A stretch of 64,000 nt of DNA from DASZTV01 sp036268405 (GCA_036268405.1 DATAUF010000121.1:1-64000); one strand, 5' to 3'. Numbered from the stretch's first letter, positions 50,887-59,572 are shown. Numbers and translations: made by a program. The notes: generated from the sequence alone by a model not told the origin.

Positions 50887-51587
50887 CCTCGCAACGTCGG
50901 CTCGCCGGACTGGCCGTCACACTCGCCGTCGTTGTCGCCGGATGTAGCGGCGGGCACGGCTCGTCGAACGCGACGTCGACGAAGCTGACCGGGCTGTTCA
51001 AGATCACGCCGGGTGCCTGCGCGACGGCGAAGGGGAAGCCCACCGGCAGCTACCTCGTTGTCATCTCCGCCGCGGCCGGCAAGACCGTGGGAAACAAGCA
51101 CGGCGGATGCGTGAACCCGGCATACACGTTGTTGCGTCCCGGGGCCGACGGCGGCCTCGTCACCGGTGAGTTCCAGGACGTCTCAGGTGCGGCGTTCGAC
51201 AGCCACGGCAACGGCCGGGCCAACCGGATCGTGGTGCCGACCGCCTTCGGGTCGCGGCGCTTCGGGATCGCAACGAACACCCACGACCAACAGGGAGCCG
51301 CGAACGGTCAGCCCGCGTACCCGCGACCGGCGGCAATCGCGACCGGCTCGTCGCTACGCGTAGACCTCCGTTCACTCGTCATCACCTACGGCGGGCCTGC
51401 AAGCTCGACCTGCGAACAGGCATTCGGGGTCGGGTGCTGGGAGCTCGGCTCGGAGAACGCCACCGGGACCTATGACGCGACCAGTGCCCACTACCTCATC
51501 AACTGGTTCTCGGGGGAGTCCTTCACGGCGAAGGGTGACTCCATCGAGGTGCACCTCGAAGGCACATTCGTCCCGCAGTCCGGGTGA
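50883..51587 (+). CDS. Lipoprotein TGTYDA-domain protein 2 (novel family)
   Basis: A 234-residue lipoprotein with lipobox VVVAGC (Cys21), closely related to the preceding gene. It has LTGLFKITPGAC, YTLLRPGADGGLVTGEFQ, AFDSHGNGRANRI, FGVGCWELGSENATGTYDA and LINWFSGESF, ending EVHLEGTFVPQ. It is essentially the domain alone on a lipid anchor. Conserved Cys pairs suggest disulfides and an extracytoplasmic binding role. Coupled by GTGA overlap to both neighbours. Confidence 0.8.
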   Translation: MTSQRRLAGLAVTLAVVVAGCSGGHGSSNATSTKLTGLFKITPGACATAKGKPTGSYLVVISAAAGKTVGNKHGGCVNPAYTLLRPGADGGLVTGEFQDVSGAAFDSHGNGRANRIVVPTAFGSRRFGIATNTHDQQGAANGQPAYPRPAAIATGSSLRVDLRSLVITYGGPASSTCEQAFGVGCWELGSENATGTYDATSAHYLINWFSGESFTAKGDSIEVHLEGTFVPQSG

Positions 51588-52180
51588 GCAGCCGCGTCGT
51601 AAGTGCGCTGGCAGCCGGCATTTTTGTCGTGCTCTGCGCCGCGGTGCCCGTCGCGGCGTTCACGCATCAGGGCCGCGCCGACGTCCCCGCTGCGCGAGTC
51701 GCGCCGCTGTCGACCGCCGATCGCAAAGCGCTCCTCGCCGCGCAGAAGCTGATTGCTGATCTGCCCGAGGCGCTCGCCGAGGTGCCACGCGCGGGCGCGG
51801 ATGTCGCCGGCATCGGTCCGTCGGCCGCCCGCGCCACCCTCGGCGGCTCCGCCGAGCTTCGGCCGCTGGCCGAAGCGGTCGATGGACGCGTGCCCGCCGT
51901 GACGTTGCTCGAAGCGTCGTATCGAGCCCTGCTCGATGACCGCCCGCTGCCGGACCCGGTCGCGTTGTCGAGTGCACTCCAGACGTTGCAGATCGTCGAA
52001 GGCGACGTGCTCCCGGCGGTGCGCGTCATTGCCTTGGAGCACGGTCGGCATGTGTCGGCGGGGGGAGCGCTCGACGCGGTCGAGCGCGACCCTGCGACAT
52101 CAGCACTCGGCCGGCTGCTCGTCGACTGGCAGCAGGTCTACGGCGTCTTCGTGCTCGTCGAGCAGGCCGCTGCCCGCTGA
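51584..52180 (+). CDS. Secreted helical protein of unknown function
   Basis: A 198-residue protein with an N-terminal signal or anchor (residues 5-25) and a mainly helical remainder (LSTADRKALLAAQKLIADLP, LEASYRALLDDRPLPDPVAL). No Cys follows the signal region. It is the last gene of the rightward operon that starts at 43424. It has no recognised family and could be a small partner of the lipoproteins. GTG start inside the preceding stop. Confidence 0.7.
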   Translation: MSSRVVSALAAGIFVVLCAAVPVAAFTHQGRADVPAARVAPLSTADRKALLAAQKLIADLPEALAEVPRAGADVAGIGPSAARATLGGSAELRPLAEAVDGRVPAVTLLEASYRALLDDRPLPDPVALSSALQTLQIVEGDVLPAVRVIALEHGRHVSAGGALDAVERDPATSALGRLLVDWQQVYGVFVLVEQAAAR

Positions 52181-52222
52181 GCTCGCTCCGCCCGTCGCCC
52201 AGCGTTCGGCCGGGCCGCCACC

Positions 52223-52930
52223 CTAGCCGGCCGGGGTGAAGTGACCCTGCAGGTGCCAGTAGCCGGAGAAGCCGTTGAACGGACCACCGACGATCTGGCT
52301 GGTCCACGTCAGGACGAACTTCCCGGTCGTCGCGTCGTACGTCCCCGTCACCGGCGTGGTGTTGCCCGGCATCGATCCGCCTGGCTTGGGTGAGCCCTGG
52401 TTGAAGTACTGGTTGTTCCAGGACGCGCCCCACGACTCGATCTGACCCGACAGCTTGCCGTTCGAGTCGGTGATCGACGGAGCCGGGACGGTGCGCTTGC
52501 TCTGCGGATCGACCTTGTCGGTCTCGATCCCGAAGTTGATGGCGGTGAACGACTGCGGCACCGTGATCAGATCCGCGAGTGAGTTGCCGTTGGCGTCGAA
52601 CGCCTTGGCGGGGCTCGGCTGGAATGTCCCCGTGGTCAGCCCGCCGTCCTTGCCAGGACGCTCGGCGGAGAACGACGGGTCCTTGCACGTCGAGTCCGGG
52701 TTGGTGAAGTACGGGCCCTTCGCGAGCGTGCCGTTCGCCTCGATCATTCGGAAGTAGGTGCCCGTCGGGCTTGCGGCCTTGCAGTTGCCGGCGGTGAAGT
52801 GGAACGTCCCGACTAGGGGCTTGCCACCACTGGCCGGCGTGCCGCTGCCTGAGGAGCCGCCACCGCAAGCTGCTGCTGCGAAAGCGAGCGCGGCGGCTGA
52901 GACTGCGAACCGTGCGGTGCGGGTGGTCAT
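52223..52930 (-). CDS. Lipoprotein TGTYDA-domain protein 3 (novel family)
   Basis: A 235-residue lipoprotein with Cys22 after an Ala-rich signal (FAAAACGGG). It contains the second variant of the cluster domain: VGTFHFTAGNCKAASPTGTY, AFDANGNSLADLITV, NNQYFNQGSPKPGG, VTGTYDATTGKFVLTWTS and GPFNGFSGYWHLQGHF. It is most similar to the C-terminal part of the domain in the gene at 53917. AAGGAAGAG gives a good ribosome-binding site. It is coupled (ATGA) to the upstream membrane-protein gene and convergent with the main operon. Confidence 0.8.
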   Translation of the reverse strand: MTTRTARFAVSAAALAFAAAACGGGSSGSGTPASGGKPLVGTFHFTAGNCKAASPTGTYFRMIEANGTLAKGPYFTNPDSTCKDPSFSAERPGKDGGLTTGTFQPSPAKAFDANGNSLADLITVPQSFTAINFGIETDKVDPQSKRTVPAPSITDSNGKLSGQIESWGASWNNQYFNQGSPKPGGSMPGNTTPVTGTYDATTGKFVLTWTSQIVGGPFNGFSGYWHLQGHFTPAG

Positions 52931-53871
52931 GACTCTTCCTTCTTGTTGAAGACGGCGATACCGGCAACAAGCAGGCCGGGGATGACGAAGAACCACGGGA
53001 AGAGCTTGAACGACGGCAGCGCCGCAATCGCCTGGTAGCGCGGCTCGCTGTCGCTCATCGCCCCGATCATCGGCGTCATGTCGTTGAGGAGGTGGACCCA
53101 CCGGGTGTCCAGAGTCGTGACGGCTGGGTAGTCCGTGGCGAGCTGCCGACCGGTCAAGCCTGTCGAGTGCAGCGCCGGAACGATGTCTTTGCGGATCGCG
53201 CCCTGGCCGACTGCCATCGTCGAGAAGAAGCCCTGGATCTGCTCCACCTTCTGCGTCGTCTCGATGTTGCTGAACGTCGACATCATCGTTGCGCCCTTGG
53301 GGGCGCGCGTGAACATCTGGAAGGCGACCGGCGCAAGGATCAGCCCGATGCCCAGCACCCCAAGCGCGATGCGCACCGGTGTCGCGGCCAGTCCGCCGAG
53401 CAGACCGAGGATGGCGAAGCCGGCGATCAGGAGGCCGGGAATCACGAAGAACCACGGGAAGAGCCGGAAGCTCGGCAGCGCGGCGACCGCCTGGTAGTCC
53501 CCGAGGCTGCCGTGCACCTTGTCCAAGAGGTCGGTCATCGTCGAGTCGATCTCAGGCCACTGCCTCTGCAAGCCGCGGTAGGTCGAGAGGTCCTGGCGGG
53601 CCGAGTTCGGCCGCTTCGCCCGCAGCCGGGGAATCGCCTTGGTGTCGACCTCGTGGACGGCCTCGCGGATCTGGCCGATCTCCTGCTGGAACCCATCCAG
53701 GCGCTGGTCTGTCATGAACGGCTTGAAGTCCTGGAGCATGACTGCGCCCTTGGGGGCCCGCGTGAACATCTGGAATGCGACGGGTGCGGCGGCGAGACCG
53801 ATGCCGATCACGGCGGCGATCACCAGCAGTACTCCCGTTCGGCCGCTCGGCCGGCCTGCGATCGATCCCAT
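52927..53871 (-). CDS. Membrane protein made of two tandem copies of one unit
   Basis: A 314-residue protein with an internal duplication. Both halves contain PVAFQMFTRAPKGA (residues 30-43 and 181-194), directly after a membrane helix. Both also contain a stretch YQA-AALPSF-LFPWFFVIPG (126-145 and 279-298) just before the next helix. Each unit is thus helix, extracytoplasmic loop of about 80 residues, helix, giving four spans in total. The lipoprotein downstream overlaps its stop. No family is recognised. The AT-rich gap with the divergent gene contains TATATT about 10 nt before the ATG, consistent with a nearly leaderless start. Confidence 0.78.
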   Translation of the reverse strand: MGSIAGRPSGRTGVLLVIAAVIGIGLAAAPVAFQMFTRAPKGAVMLQDFKPFMTDQRLDGFQQEIGQIREAVHEVDTKAIPRLRAKRPNSARQDLSTYRGLQRQWPEIDSTMTDLLDKVHGSLGDYQAVAALPSFRLFPWFFVIPGLLIAGFAILGLLGGLAATPVRIALGVLGIGLILAPVAFQMFTRAPKGATMMSTFSNIETTQKVEQIQGFFSTMAVGQGAIRKDIVPALHSTGLTGRQLATDYPAVTTLDTRWVHLLNDMTPMIGAMSDSEPRYQAIAALPSFKLFPWFFVIPGLLVAGIAVFNKKEES

Positions 53872-53903
53872 AATATGGAGTAATATACCTGAGTAAGTGG
53901 GGT

Positions 53904-53909
53904 TAGACT
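53904..53909 (+). promoter_or_regulatory. Putative leaderless -10 element
   Basis: TAGACT ends exactly 7 nt before the ATG at 53917, with no ribosome-binding site between. The divergent membrane-protein gene starts only 45 bp away in an unusually AT-rich gap, so the two promoters face each other and may share control. Confidence 0.4.
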
Positions 53910-53916
53910 GCACGGT

Positions 53917-54966
53917 ATGGCTCGGACAGGAGTGCGCGTGCCGATGAAGCATCGATCATGGCCGGCGGTCGCGGCCGTTGCGATGTCGATCTTTGGCGTC
54001 GCCGCCGCGACCGCGGGCGCAAGTCCCGCGCTGGCGTCGAACCGGCTGACCGGGACGCTCTACCTCTCCCCGGGCGGCTGCTCCCACGGGTCGGTCTCCG
54101 GCACGTACATCCAGATGATCCTTCCCAGTGGCTCGACGTCGGGCCCGTACATGTCCAACAGCGACTCCTCGTGCTCCAACCAGGCCTACACGCTGCTGTC
54201 CCCTGGCAGCGAGGGCGGGCTGCGCTTCGGCTCCTACCAGCCGCTGCCGTCGCCGGCGTTCGACTCGGCCGGCAACGCGACCGCACACGAGATCTCCGCT
54301 CCGGCGCAGTACGAAGGCACCGGCTTCGCGACCTCGACAAACCCGGTGGACCCGCAGACTCACGCCAAGGTCCCGGCCCCGTCGCTGACGATTCACGGCA
54401 GCAAAGTGAGCGCCGACGTCCGCAGCTTCTCAGTGTCGTGGAACAAGCAGTACTTCAACCAGGGCTCCCCGAAGCCCGACGGCAGTGACCCGGGGATCAC
54501 GCGGCCCGCGACCGGCACCTACGACGCGGCCAGCGGCGCCATGACGTTGAACTGGACGAGCGAGGTCGTCGGCGGTCCCTTCGACAAGTTCACCGGCTCA
54601 TGGCACCTCGTCGGCCGCTTCGTGCCGACCTCAGGCAGCACCTCGAGCGGTGGCGGACACGCCGGAAGTGGTGGTGGCTCGTCGGGTGCCGCGGGCGTGG
54701 CGGCGACCGCGACGGCTGCTGCCACCGCGACCGCGAACGCCGGTGGAAAGCACGTATCTGCAGCGCCAACAACGAATGCCCGCGCCTCGTCCCAGCAAGC
54801 GGCAGCCACCGCGACCCAGGCAGCCGTATCGACCGTTGTCTCCAAGCACACGTGGCGCGTGTCGTGGTGGCTGATCGCGCTTGCGCTCGCGTTGGCGGTT
54901 GCGGGCTTCGGAGGCTTGGCGGCGCTAGGACGTGCGGGACCGACTGACTCGGTGCCGAAGTCATGA
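53917..54966 (+). CDS. Secreted TGTYDA-domain protein 4 (novel family), membrane-anchored
   Basis: A 349-residue protein. The signal peptide ends near PALA-SNR (about 41). The domain is of the same variant as the lipoprotein at 52223: LTGTLYLSPGGC, GLRFGSYQPL, AFDSAGNATA, NKQYFNQGSPKPDG, TGTYDAASGAMTLNWTS and GPFDKFTGSWHLVGRF. An Ala/Thr/Gly linker of about 80 residues leads to a C-terminal membrane helix and short tail. The start at 53917 suits a leaderless promoter; ATG at 53944 is an alternative. ATGA overlap joins it to the next gene. Confidence 0.8.
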   Translation: MARTGVRVPMKHRSWPAVAAVAMSIFGVAAATAGASPALASNRLTGTLYLSPGGCSHGSVSGTYIQMILPSGSTSGPYMSNSDSSCSNQAYTLLSPGSEGGLRFGSYQPLPSPAFDSAGNATAHEISAPAQYEGTGFATSTNPVDPQTHAKVPAPSLTIHGSKVSADVRSFSVSWNKQYFNQGSPKPDGSDPGITRPATGTYDAASGAMTLNWTSEVVGGPFDKFTGSWHLVGRFVPTSGSTSSGGGHAGSGGGSSGAAGVAATATAAATATANAGGKHVSAAPTTNARASSQQAAATATQAAVSTVVSKHTWRVSWWLIALALALAVAGFGGLAALGRAGPTDSVPKS

Positions 54967-55715
54967 AGATGCTTGGACTCTCGACTCGCGTCATGCGAGC
55001 CGGCCTGACGGCGCTGATCGTGCTCGACCTTCTTGCGGTTGCCGCCTTTGCCGTCCGTCGTACCACGGTGACGGTGCGGACGACTCGACCGGCGGCCAGC
55101 TCGAGCCCGACAGATGTCAGCGCGGCGCCGCCTAGCAGTGCCCCTTCGACGGTCGCGCCATCGGCACCCGCGGTCGCTATCGCGGCGGGCGGCGGCAGCG
55201 GTTCGTCGGCCGTGCCGACCAGCGATGGCCACGGCACATCCACGGCGCCTGCCCCACCTCCCAAGAGCGGCATCCCGCCAGTCCGGATCGCCGCGATCGG
55301 AAAGTGCCCGGTCAAGATCTCGACGCCGGACCAGATCGGCGGCGTGCAGTCGCTGGTGGCGTTCGCCCCGGCGTTCGGCCCGTTCTCTGCGGAGGCCTTC
55401 GCGGCTGCATCGGCGTACCAGCCGGAGCTCGAGCTGCTCGGCCCGATCCTCGCGCAGTACCCCAAGGCAGCACCGGTTCTCGACCCGCTGCTGGCTCCCG
55501 TGCTGGGGTTGTTCGCGCAGGGTTCGACCACGCTGTTCGGTGTGCTGGCGCCGTTCTATGCGCCGCATCGGACCGAGGTGCTGTCGGCGGAGACACAGCT
55601 CGCCGCGGCGCTCGCGCCGTACTCCGCGAAGCTGGCAGGAACACCTATGGCCGGTTGTGTGGTTGAGCTAGAGGCAGCTCTGGTCGGCGACACCAAGAGC
55701 GACAAGAGCAAGTAG
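54963..55715 (+). CDS. Secreted or membrane-anchored protein of unknown function
   Basis: A 250-residue protein. It has an N-terminal membrane helix (residues 13-31), a 70-residue Ser/Pro/Ala linker, and a helical C-terminal domain with two Cys (IGKCPVKISTPDQIGGVQSL and MAGCVVELEAAL) that may pair. Repeated Pro-Leu segments (LAQYPKAAPVLDPLLAPVLG) suggest a helical bundle. No family is recognised. It is coupled to the anchored TGTYDA protein and probably acts with it at the cell surface. Confidence 0.72.
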   Translation: MKMLGLSTRVMRAGLTALIVLDLLAVAAFAVRRTTVTVRTTRPAASSSPTDVSAAPPSSAPSTVAPSAPAVAIAAGGGSGSSAVPTSDGHGTSTAPAPPPKSGIPPVRIAAIGKCPVKISTPDQIGGVQSLVAFAPAFGPFSAEAFAAASAYQPELELLGPILAQYPKAAPVLDPLLAPVLGLFAQGSTTLFGVLAPFYAPHRTEVLSAETQLAAALAPYSAKLAGTPMAGCVVELEAALVGDTKSDKSK

Positions 55716-55728
55716 GAGGATGACGGAC

Positions 55729-56253
55729 GTGGCCAAGGTGTTCGGTTTCCCCAACCCCGTCAACGAGAAGGCGGCCCGCACGGTCGCCGGCGTCGTGCTT
55801 GCAGTGACCGTTGTCACGCTCGTGCTGAGCGTCACGGCAGGACATGCCTGGCTGTGGATCACCGCGGCGCTCGCCTACGGCTTCGTTGCCCGCGTGCTCA
55901 CGGGGCCCACGCTCAGCCCGCTCGGCAGGTTCGCGATGACGGTGGTCGCGCCGCGACTCGGCGAACCGCGGCCCGTTGCCGGACCGCCGAAGCGGTTTGC
56001 TCAGGGAGTGGGCGCGGCGTTCACCCTGAGTGCGGTGGTCCTGCTCGCGCTCGGCCACCCGCTCGGCACCCAGATCCTGCTCGGCTTCATGGTCATCGCT
56101 GCGGGCCTCGAGTCGATCTTCGCCTACTGCCTGGGATGCAAGGCCTTCGCCGGCTTGATGCGGTTCGGCCTGATTCCCGAGGAGGTCTGCGAGGCGTGCA
56201 ACGACATCTCGCTGCGCGCCCCGATCCAGACGGCTGGGGCCCTGACCCGGTAG
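55729..56253 (+). CDS. DUF4395 integral membrane protein
   Basis: A 174-residue DUF4395 protein with four membrane spans (about 20-38, 42-60, 90-108 and 112-130). Paired Cys motifs are CLGCKAFA and CEACND, the latter in a short C-terminal cytosolic segment. Family members often sit beside thioredoxin-like or sulfurtransferase genes, suggesting a thiol role. GTG at 55729 is preferred, since GGAGG lies 9 nt upstream; the ATG at 55720 abuts that sequence and is badly spaced. It follows the previous gene by 13 bp. Confidence 0.85.
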   Translation: MAKVFGFPNPVNEKAARTVAGVVLAVTVVTLVLSVTAGHAWLWITAALAYGFVARVLTGPTLSPLGRFAMTVVAPRLGEPRPVAGPPKRFAQGVGAAFTLSAVVLLALGHPLGTQILLGFMVIAAGLESIFAYCLGCKAFAGLMRFGLIPEEVCEACNDISLRAPIQTAGALTR

Positions 56254-56275
56254 CTGCTGAGGCACTATTGCGGGC

Positions 56276-57391
56276 ATGCGTACGCCGTTGTGTGACCGCC
56301 TTGGCATCGAGTTCCCGATCTTCGCGTTCAGCCATTGCCGCGACGTCGTCGCTGCGGTGACCAATGCCGGCGGCATCGGAGTGCTCGGCGCCGTTGCGCA
56401 CAGCCCGCAGGGTCTCGAGACCGACCTGGCGTGGATCGATGAGCAGGTCGGCGACAAGCCGTACGGTGTCGACCTGCTGCTACCGGTTACGTTCGCCCCG
56501 ACCGGCAGTGCGCAGCCCCGACAGCTCGATGACCTGTTCCCCGCCGAGCAGGTCGACTTCGTCGAGGATGTGCTGACCCGTCACGGGGTGCCGGCGCTGC
56601 CGGAAGGCGTCGAGGCGCACCGAGCTTCGATGAGCGTCTCGCCGGAGGCCAACAACACCCTGCTCGACATCGCGCTGGACCACCCGATCCGCCTGCTGGC
56701 CAGCGCTCTTGGTCCGCCCTCGGCGGAGCTCATCGACCGCGCGCACGAACGCAACATCGTCGTTGCTGCGCTGGTCGGCGCCGCGTCGCACGCCCGCCGG
56801 CAGCAGGAGGCCGGCGTCGACCTGATCGTCGCGCAGGGCACCGAGGCCGGGGGTCATACCGGCATGGTCTCGACGATGGTGCTCGTGCCCGAGGTCGTCC
56901 GTGCGGTGCACCCGTTGCCGGTGCTCGCGGCAGGGGGGATCGTGACCGGTGCGCAGGTCGCGGCTGCGATGGCGCTCGGCGCGCAAGGCGTGTGGTGCGG
57001 GTCGGTCTGGCTCACGACCGCCGAAGCCGAGACCGACCCGGTCGTCAAGCAGAAGATGCTGGCTGCCTCTGCCAGCGACACCGTCCGCTCTCGTTCGCTG
57101 ACCGGAAAGCCCGCGCGGATGCTGCGTACCGCGTGGACCGACGAGTGGGAGGCACCGGACGCGCCCGCGACGCTGCCGATGCCGTTGCAGACGATGCTGG
57201 TCGCGACCGCGCAGCAGCGGATCGCCCGCGACGCGAAGACCGCTGGCAGCGGAGCGGAGTCATTGGCGACGTACTTCGTCGGACAGGGCGTCGGCCTGAT
57301 GGACAAGATCCGCCCGGCGCGCGAGATCGTCGAGGAGATGGTCTCGGGCTATCTCGAGGTCGCCGAACGCTTCGCGAGCCAGGTCCGCTAG
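56276..57391 (+). CDS. Nitronate monooxygenase (2-nitropropane dioxygenase) family enzyme
   Basis: A 371-residue FMN TIM-barrel enzyme. It starts TPLCDRLGIEFPIFAF and then has AVTNAGGIGVLGA, VAQGTEAGGHTG (FMN/catalytic His region), PVLAAGGIVTG and ALGAQGVWCGSVW, the phosphate-binding end. It would oxidise alkyl nitronates or act as a related flavin reductase/oxygenase. It is a single gene whose stop overlaps that of the convergent secreted-protein gene. Many actinobacterial homologues are of unknown substrate. Confidence 0.9.
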   Translation: MRTPLCDRLGIEFPIFAFSHCRDVVAAVTNAGGIGVLGAVAHSPQGLETDLAWIDEQVGDKPYGVDLLLPVTFAPTGSAQPRQLDDLFPAEQVDFVEDVLTRHGVPALPEGVEAHRASMSVSPEANNTLLDIALDHPIRLLASALGPPSAELIDRAHERNIVVAALVGAASHARRQQEAGVDLIVAQGTEAGGHTGMVSTMVLVPEVVRAVHPLPVLAAGGIVTGAQVAAAMALGAQGVWCGSVWLTTAEAETDPVVKQKMLAASASDTVRSRSLTGKPARMLRTAWTDEWEAPDAPATLPMPLQTMLVATAQQRIARDAKTAGSGAESLATYFVGQGVGLMDKIRPAREIVEEMVSGYLEVAERFASQVR

Positions 57392-58095
57392 GCCGTCTTG
57401 ATCTTGAACGCGCCGCCTGGTGTCGTCAGCAGACCAGGGGCCGCCTTCGCCTCCAGGCGGTACGTCACGGTCACGTGTCTCGCTGAGGTCCAGGTAAAGG
57501 TCGTCGCCCAGGCGTGAAGCTTGGACTTGTACGTCAACGTCTCGACGGTCTTCCAGCGACTTCCGCTCTTTCGCTGCAGCACCATGTGGCCTTTGGCCGG
57601 TCGAGGCTTTGCGTTGCCGGTGACGGTGACGCTCTGGTGGCGAACTGCCGTGTTGGGCGACGTCCAGGTGAGCGACTTGTAGGGCTTCGCCGCCGGCGTC
57701 GACGTCACGTGGCGGAACGTGAGGACTGCGGCGCCGCCGGCAGGCTCGTTGTCACCTGTCGTGAGTGTCTCGGTCCATACGTGACCTTGGGTGGAGCCAG
57801 GCGGGCCCTCGAAGTCGCCGCCGAAGTCGTCGGAGGTGAGCGTGTACGGCGGATTGACGGTGCCGTCGCCGCCGGCCTCGTTCAGGGACCACGGCTGGGT
57901 GTCGGGCATGGTCGATGTCACGGTCTCGTTCATGTTCGACGTCAACGCAATCGTGACCACGCACGTATCGGCGTCCGATGAGACGCAGGTGAACGACTGA
58001 GCCCCCGTCGCCGTCGCGGGCACGGCGGCCGACGCGACGAGCAGCAGCGCGCCCGAGGTCACGGAGACGATCGCCATCATTTGTCGCACGGTCAT
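57388..58095 (-). CDS. Secreted beta-rich protein of unknown function
   Basis: A 235-residue exported protein. The signal peptide ends near PATATG (about 31). An early Cys pair (FTCVSSDADTCVV) is followed by a beta-rich region with conserved Trp and Gly residues and a C-terminal Ig-like sandwich (TAVRHQSVTVTGNAKPRP, WATTFTWTSARHVTVTYRLE). The whole looks like a surface-exposed, disulfide-stabilised protein. No family is recognised. It lies 45 bp downstream of another secreted-protein gene on the same strand. Confidence 0.73.
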   Translation of the reverse strand: MTVRQMMAIVSVTSGALLLVASAAVPATATGAQSFTCVSSDADTCVVTIALTSNMNETVTSTMPDTQPWSLNEAGGDGTVNPPYTLTSDDFGGDFEGPPGSTQGHVWTETLTTGDNEPAGGAAVLTFRHVTSTPAAKPYKSLTWTSPNTAVRHQSVTVTGNAKPRPAKGHMVLQRKSGSRWKTVETLTYKSKLHAWATTFTWTSARHVTVTYRLEAKAAPGLLTTPGGAFKIKTA

Positions 58096-58140
58096 CGGGC
58101 CCCACCCACCGTCGTCGGTCCCCGAAACGTACTCCCGGAG

Positions 58141-59538
58141 CTAACAGCCGGTCGAGATCCGAATCTGGTGTGCCTTGTTGGTCAGCGGCGTGTTCGGCAT
58201 CTTGAAGGCCCCGCCGCCGAGAGCAACGCCGCAGGTGCCGACGTAGATGCCGGGAAGCGGGTAGACGGGCAGCGCCGGCGAGCCCATCGCGTCCGGGTCC
58301 TCGAAGAACTGGAAGCCAGGCTCGTTGCTCACGGTGTGGGCCTCGTGCTTGCGCCAGTAGTCCATTCCGCCCTTGGTGTTCTTGGTGCCACTCGACGACG
58401 GGTTCTTCTTCGAGGTGTCGCAGTTTGCCGGTGCATCCGGCTGCGGCTTGGTGACGTTGCTCTGCTCGCCGCCGCTGTTGCAGCTGTAGGGGTCCCACTT
58501 CTTGCCGGTGTAGTCGAATGAGTCGCGTTCGGAGTTCTTGCCGTTGCCCTTGCAGCGGTCCTGCTGGCGCACCTCGCCGGTGTTGGCGTCGCAGCCTTGG
58601 TAGATCATCTGCTTCTCGGTGGTTGCGCCGAGGCAGATGCCGTCCGCGCAGAAACCGGTCCCGGCGTTGAGCAGGCCCTCGGGCTGAGTCAGCGTGCCTG
58701 ACTGCGCAAGCCGCTGCGGCGTGAAGATCAGCATCACCGCGCCACCGTCGGACGGTCCGACCACTGAGCCGTGCGACAGCGCGGAGCTGAGCGGACCCTC
58801 GCCGTCGTGCTCGCCGTTATCGCTGTTGTCGTCCATGCCGTAGTAGAGGCTGAAACCCTCGGTCAGGACCTTGGAGACGTTCTGCTCCAGCCCGGTGTCG
58901 AGCGAGAGCTTGTTCTGGCCGATGTCGCCACCCGGGATCGACGTGCACTTGTAGGGGAACGACGGAATCATGGCCGCGATCGGGCAGTAGAACTGGTAGT
59001 AGTCCCAGTCGAGCGCGAAGCCTGCGCCGGCCTTGTTGTCGCCGCACCCGTACTTTGTCTGGTCGTGGGCCTTCGAGACGGACTCGGGCTTCTTGCCCTC
59101 CGGCACCGCACCGCCCTTGGTGCCGTCCGTGTTGACCGCGAGACATCCCGCGTGGGTCGCTGAGCTCTGCCCGGGGTAGCCGATCGAGTAGAGGGTCTTG
59201 GTCCCCTTGGAGTTCTCGTCGTTCGGCGACTGGTCGATGCCGAACTGCAGCCAGTCGATGTTGGTCGCGCCGTGGTCACCGAAGCGCGGAGAGTCGTTGT
59301 AGCCGTTGTTGGGGTTGCCGTTGGTGATCCCACCGCTTTCCAGCGTCAGCTGGGCGGTGTGGCAGCCCGGATAGGTCTTGTACTGCGGCGTGTTCCATTC
59401 GCTGGCGTACCACGGGCAGTCCTGCTGTGGTGAGCCGTAGCCGCCACCGCTGACGGCGTAGGCCACGCCGCCCGCGGCCATCGACAGCAGAACCGCGGCG
59501 ATCCCCGTGAGGGACAGAGTCGGGATCAAACGGCGCAT
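58141..59538 (-). CDS. Large secreted Cys-rich protein of unknown function
   Basis: A 465-residue exported protein. The signal peptide ends near GVAYA-VSG (about residue 29). Mature sequence has over a dozen Cys residues (QDCPWYASEW, YPGCHTAQL, KYGCGDNKAGAG, FCADGICLG, GTCGVALGG), implying several disulfides. Tyr/Asn/Gly-rich segments and an FGDHGATNIDW motif recall secreted binding or degradative enzymes, but I recognise no family. GGAGG lies 7 nt before the ATG at 59538. A strong hairpin sits upstream, directly after the MmcQ/YjbR stop. Confidence 0.75.
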   Translation of the reverse strand: MRRLIPTLSLTGIAAVLLSMAAGGVAYAVSGGGYGSPQQDCPWYASEWNTPQYKTYPGCHTAQLTLESGGITNGNPNNGYNDSPRFGDHGATNIDWLQFGIDQSPNDENSKGTKTLYSIGYPGQSSATHAGCLAVNTDGTKGGAVPEGKKPESVSKAHDQTKYGCGDNKAGAGFALDWDYYQFYCPIAAMIPSFPYKCTSIPGGDIGQNKLSLDTGLEQNVSKVLTEGFSLYYGMDDNSDNGEHDGEGPLSSALSHGSVVGPSDGGAVMLIFTPQRLAQSGTLTQPEGLLNAGTGFCADGICLGATTEKQMIYQGCDANTGEVRQQDRCKGNGKNSERDSFDYTGKKWDPYSCNSGGEQSNVTKPQPDAPANCDTSKKNPSSSGTKNTKGGMDYWRKHEAHTVSNEPGFQFFEDPDAMGSPALPVYPLPGIYVGTCGVALGGGAFKMPNTPLTNKAHQIRISTGC

Positions 59539-59572
59539 CCGGGAGCCTCCAGCTACTGGGTCCACAACGTCC

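Noticed and set aside
52181..52222. Terminator between convergent genes at 52180 and 52223
   Set aside because: GGCCGG and CCGGCC arms are short and expected by chance at this GC content; no convincing hairpin.
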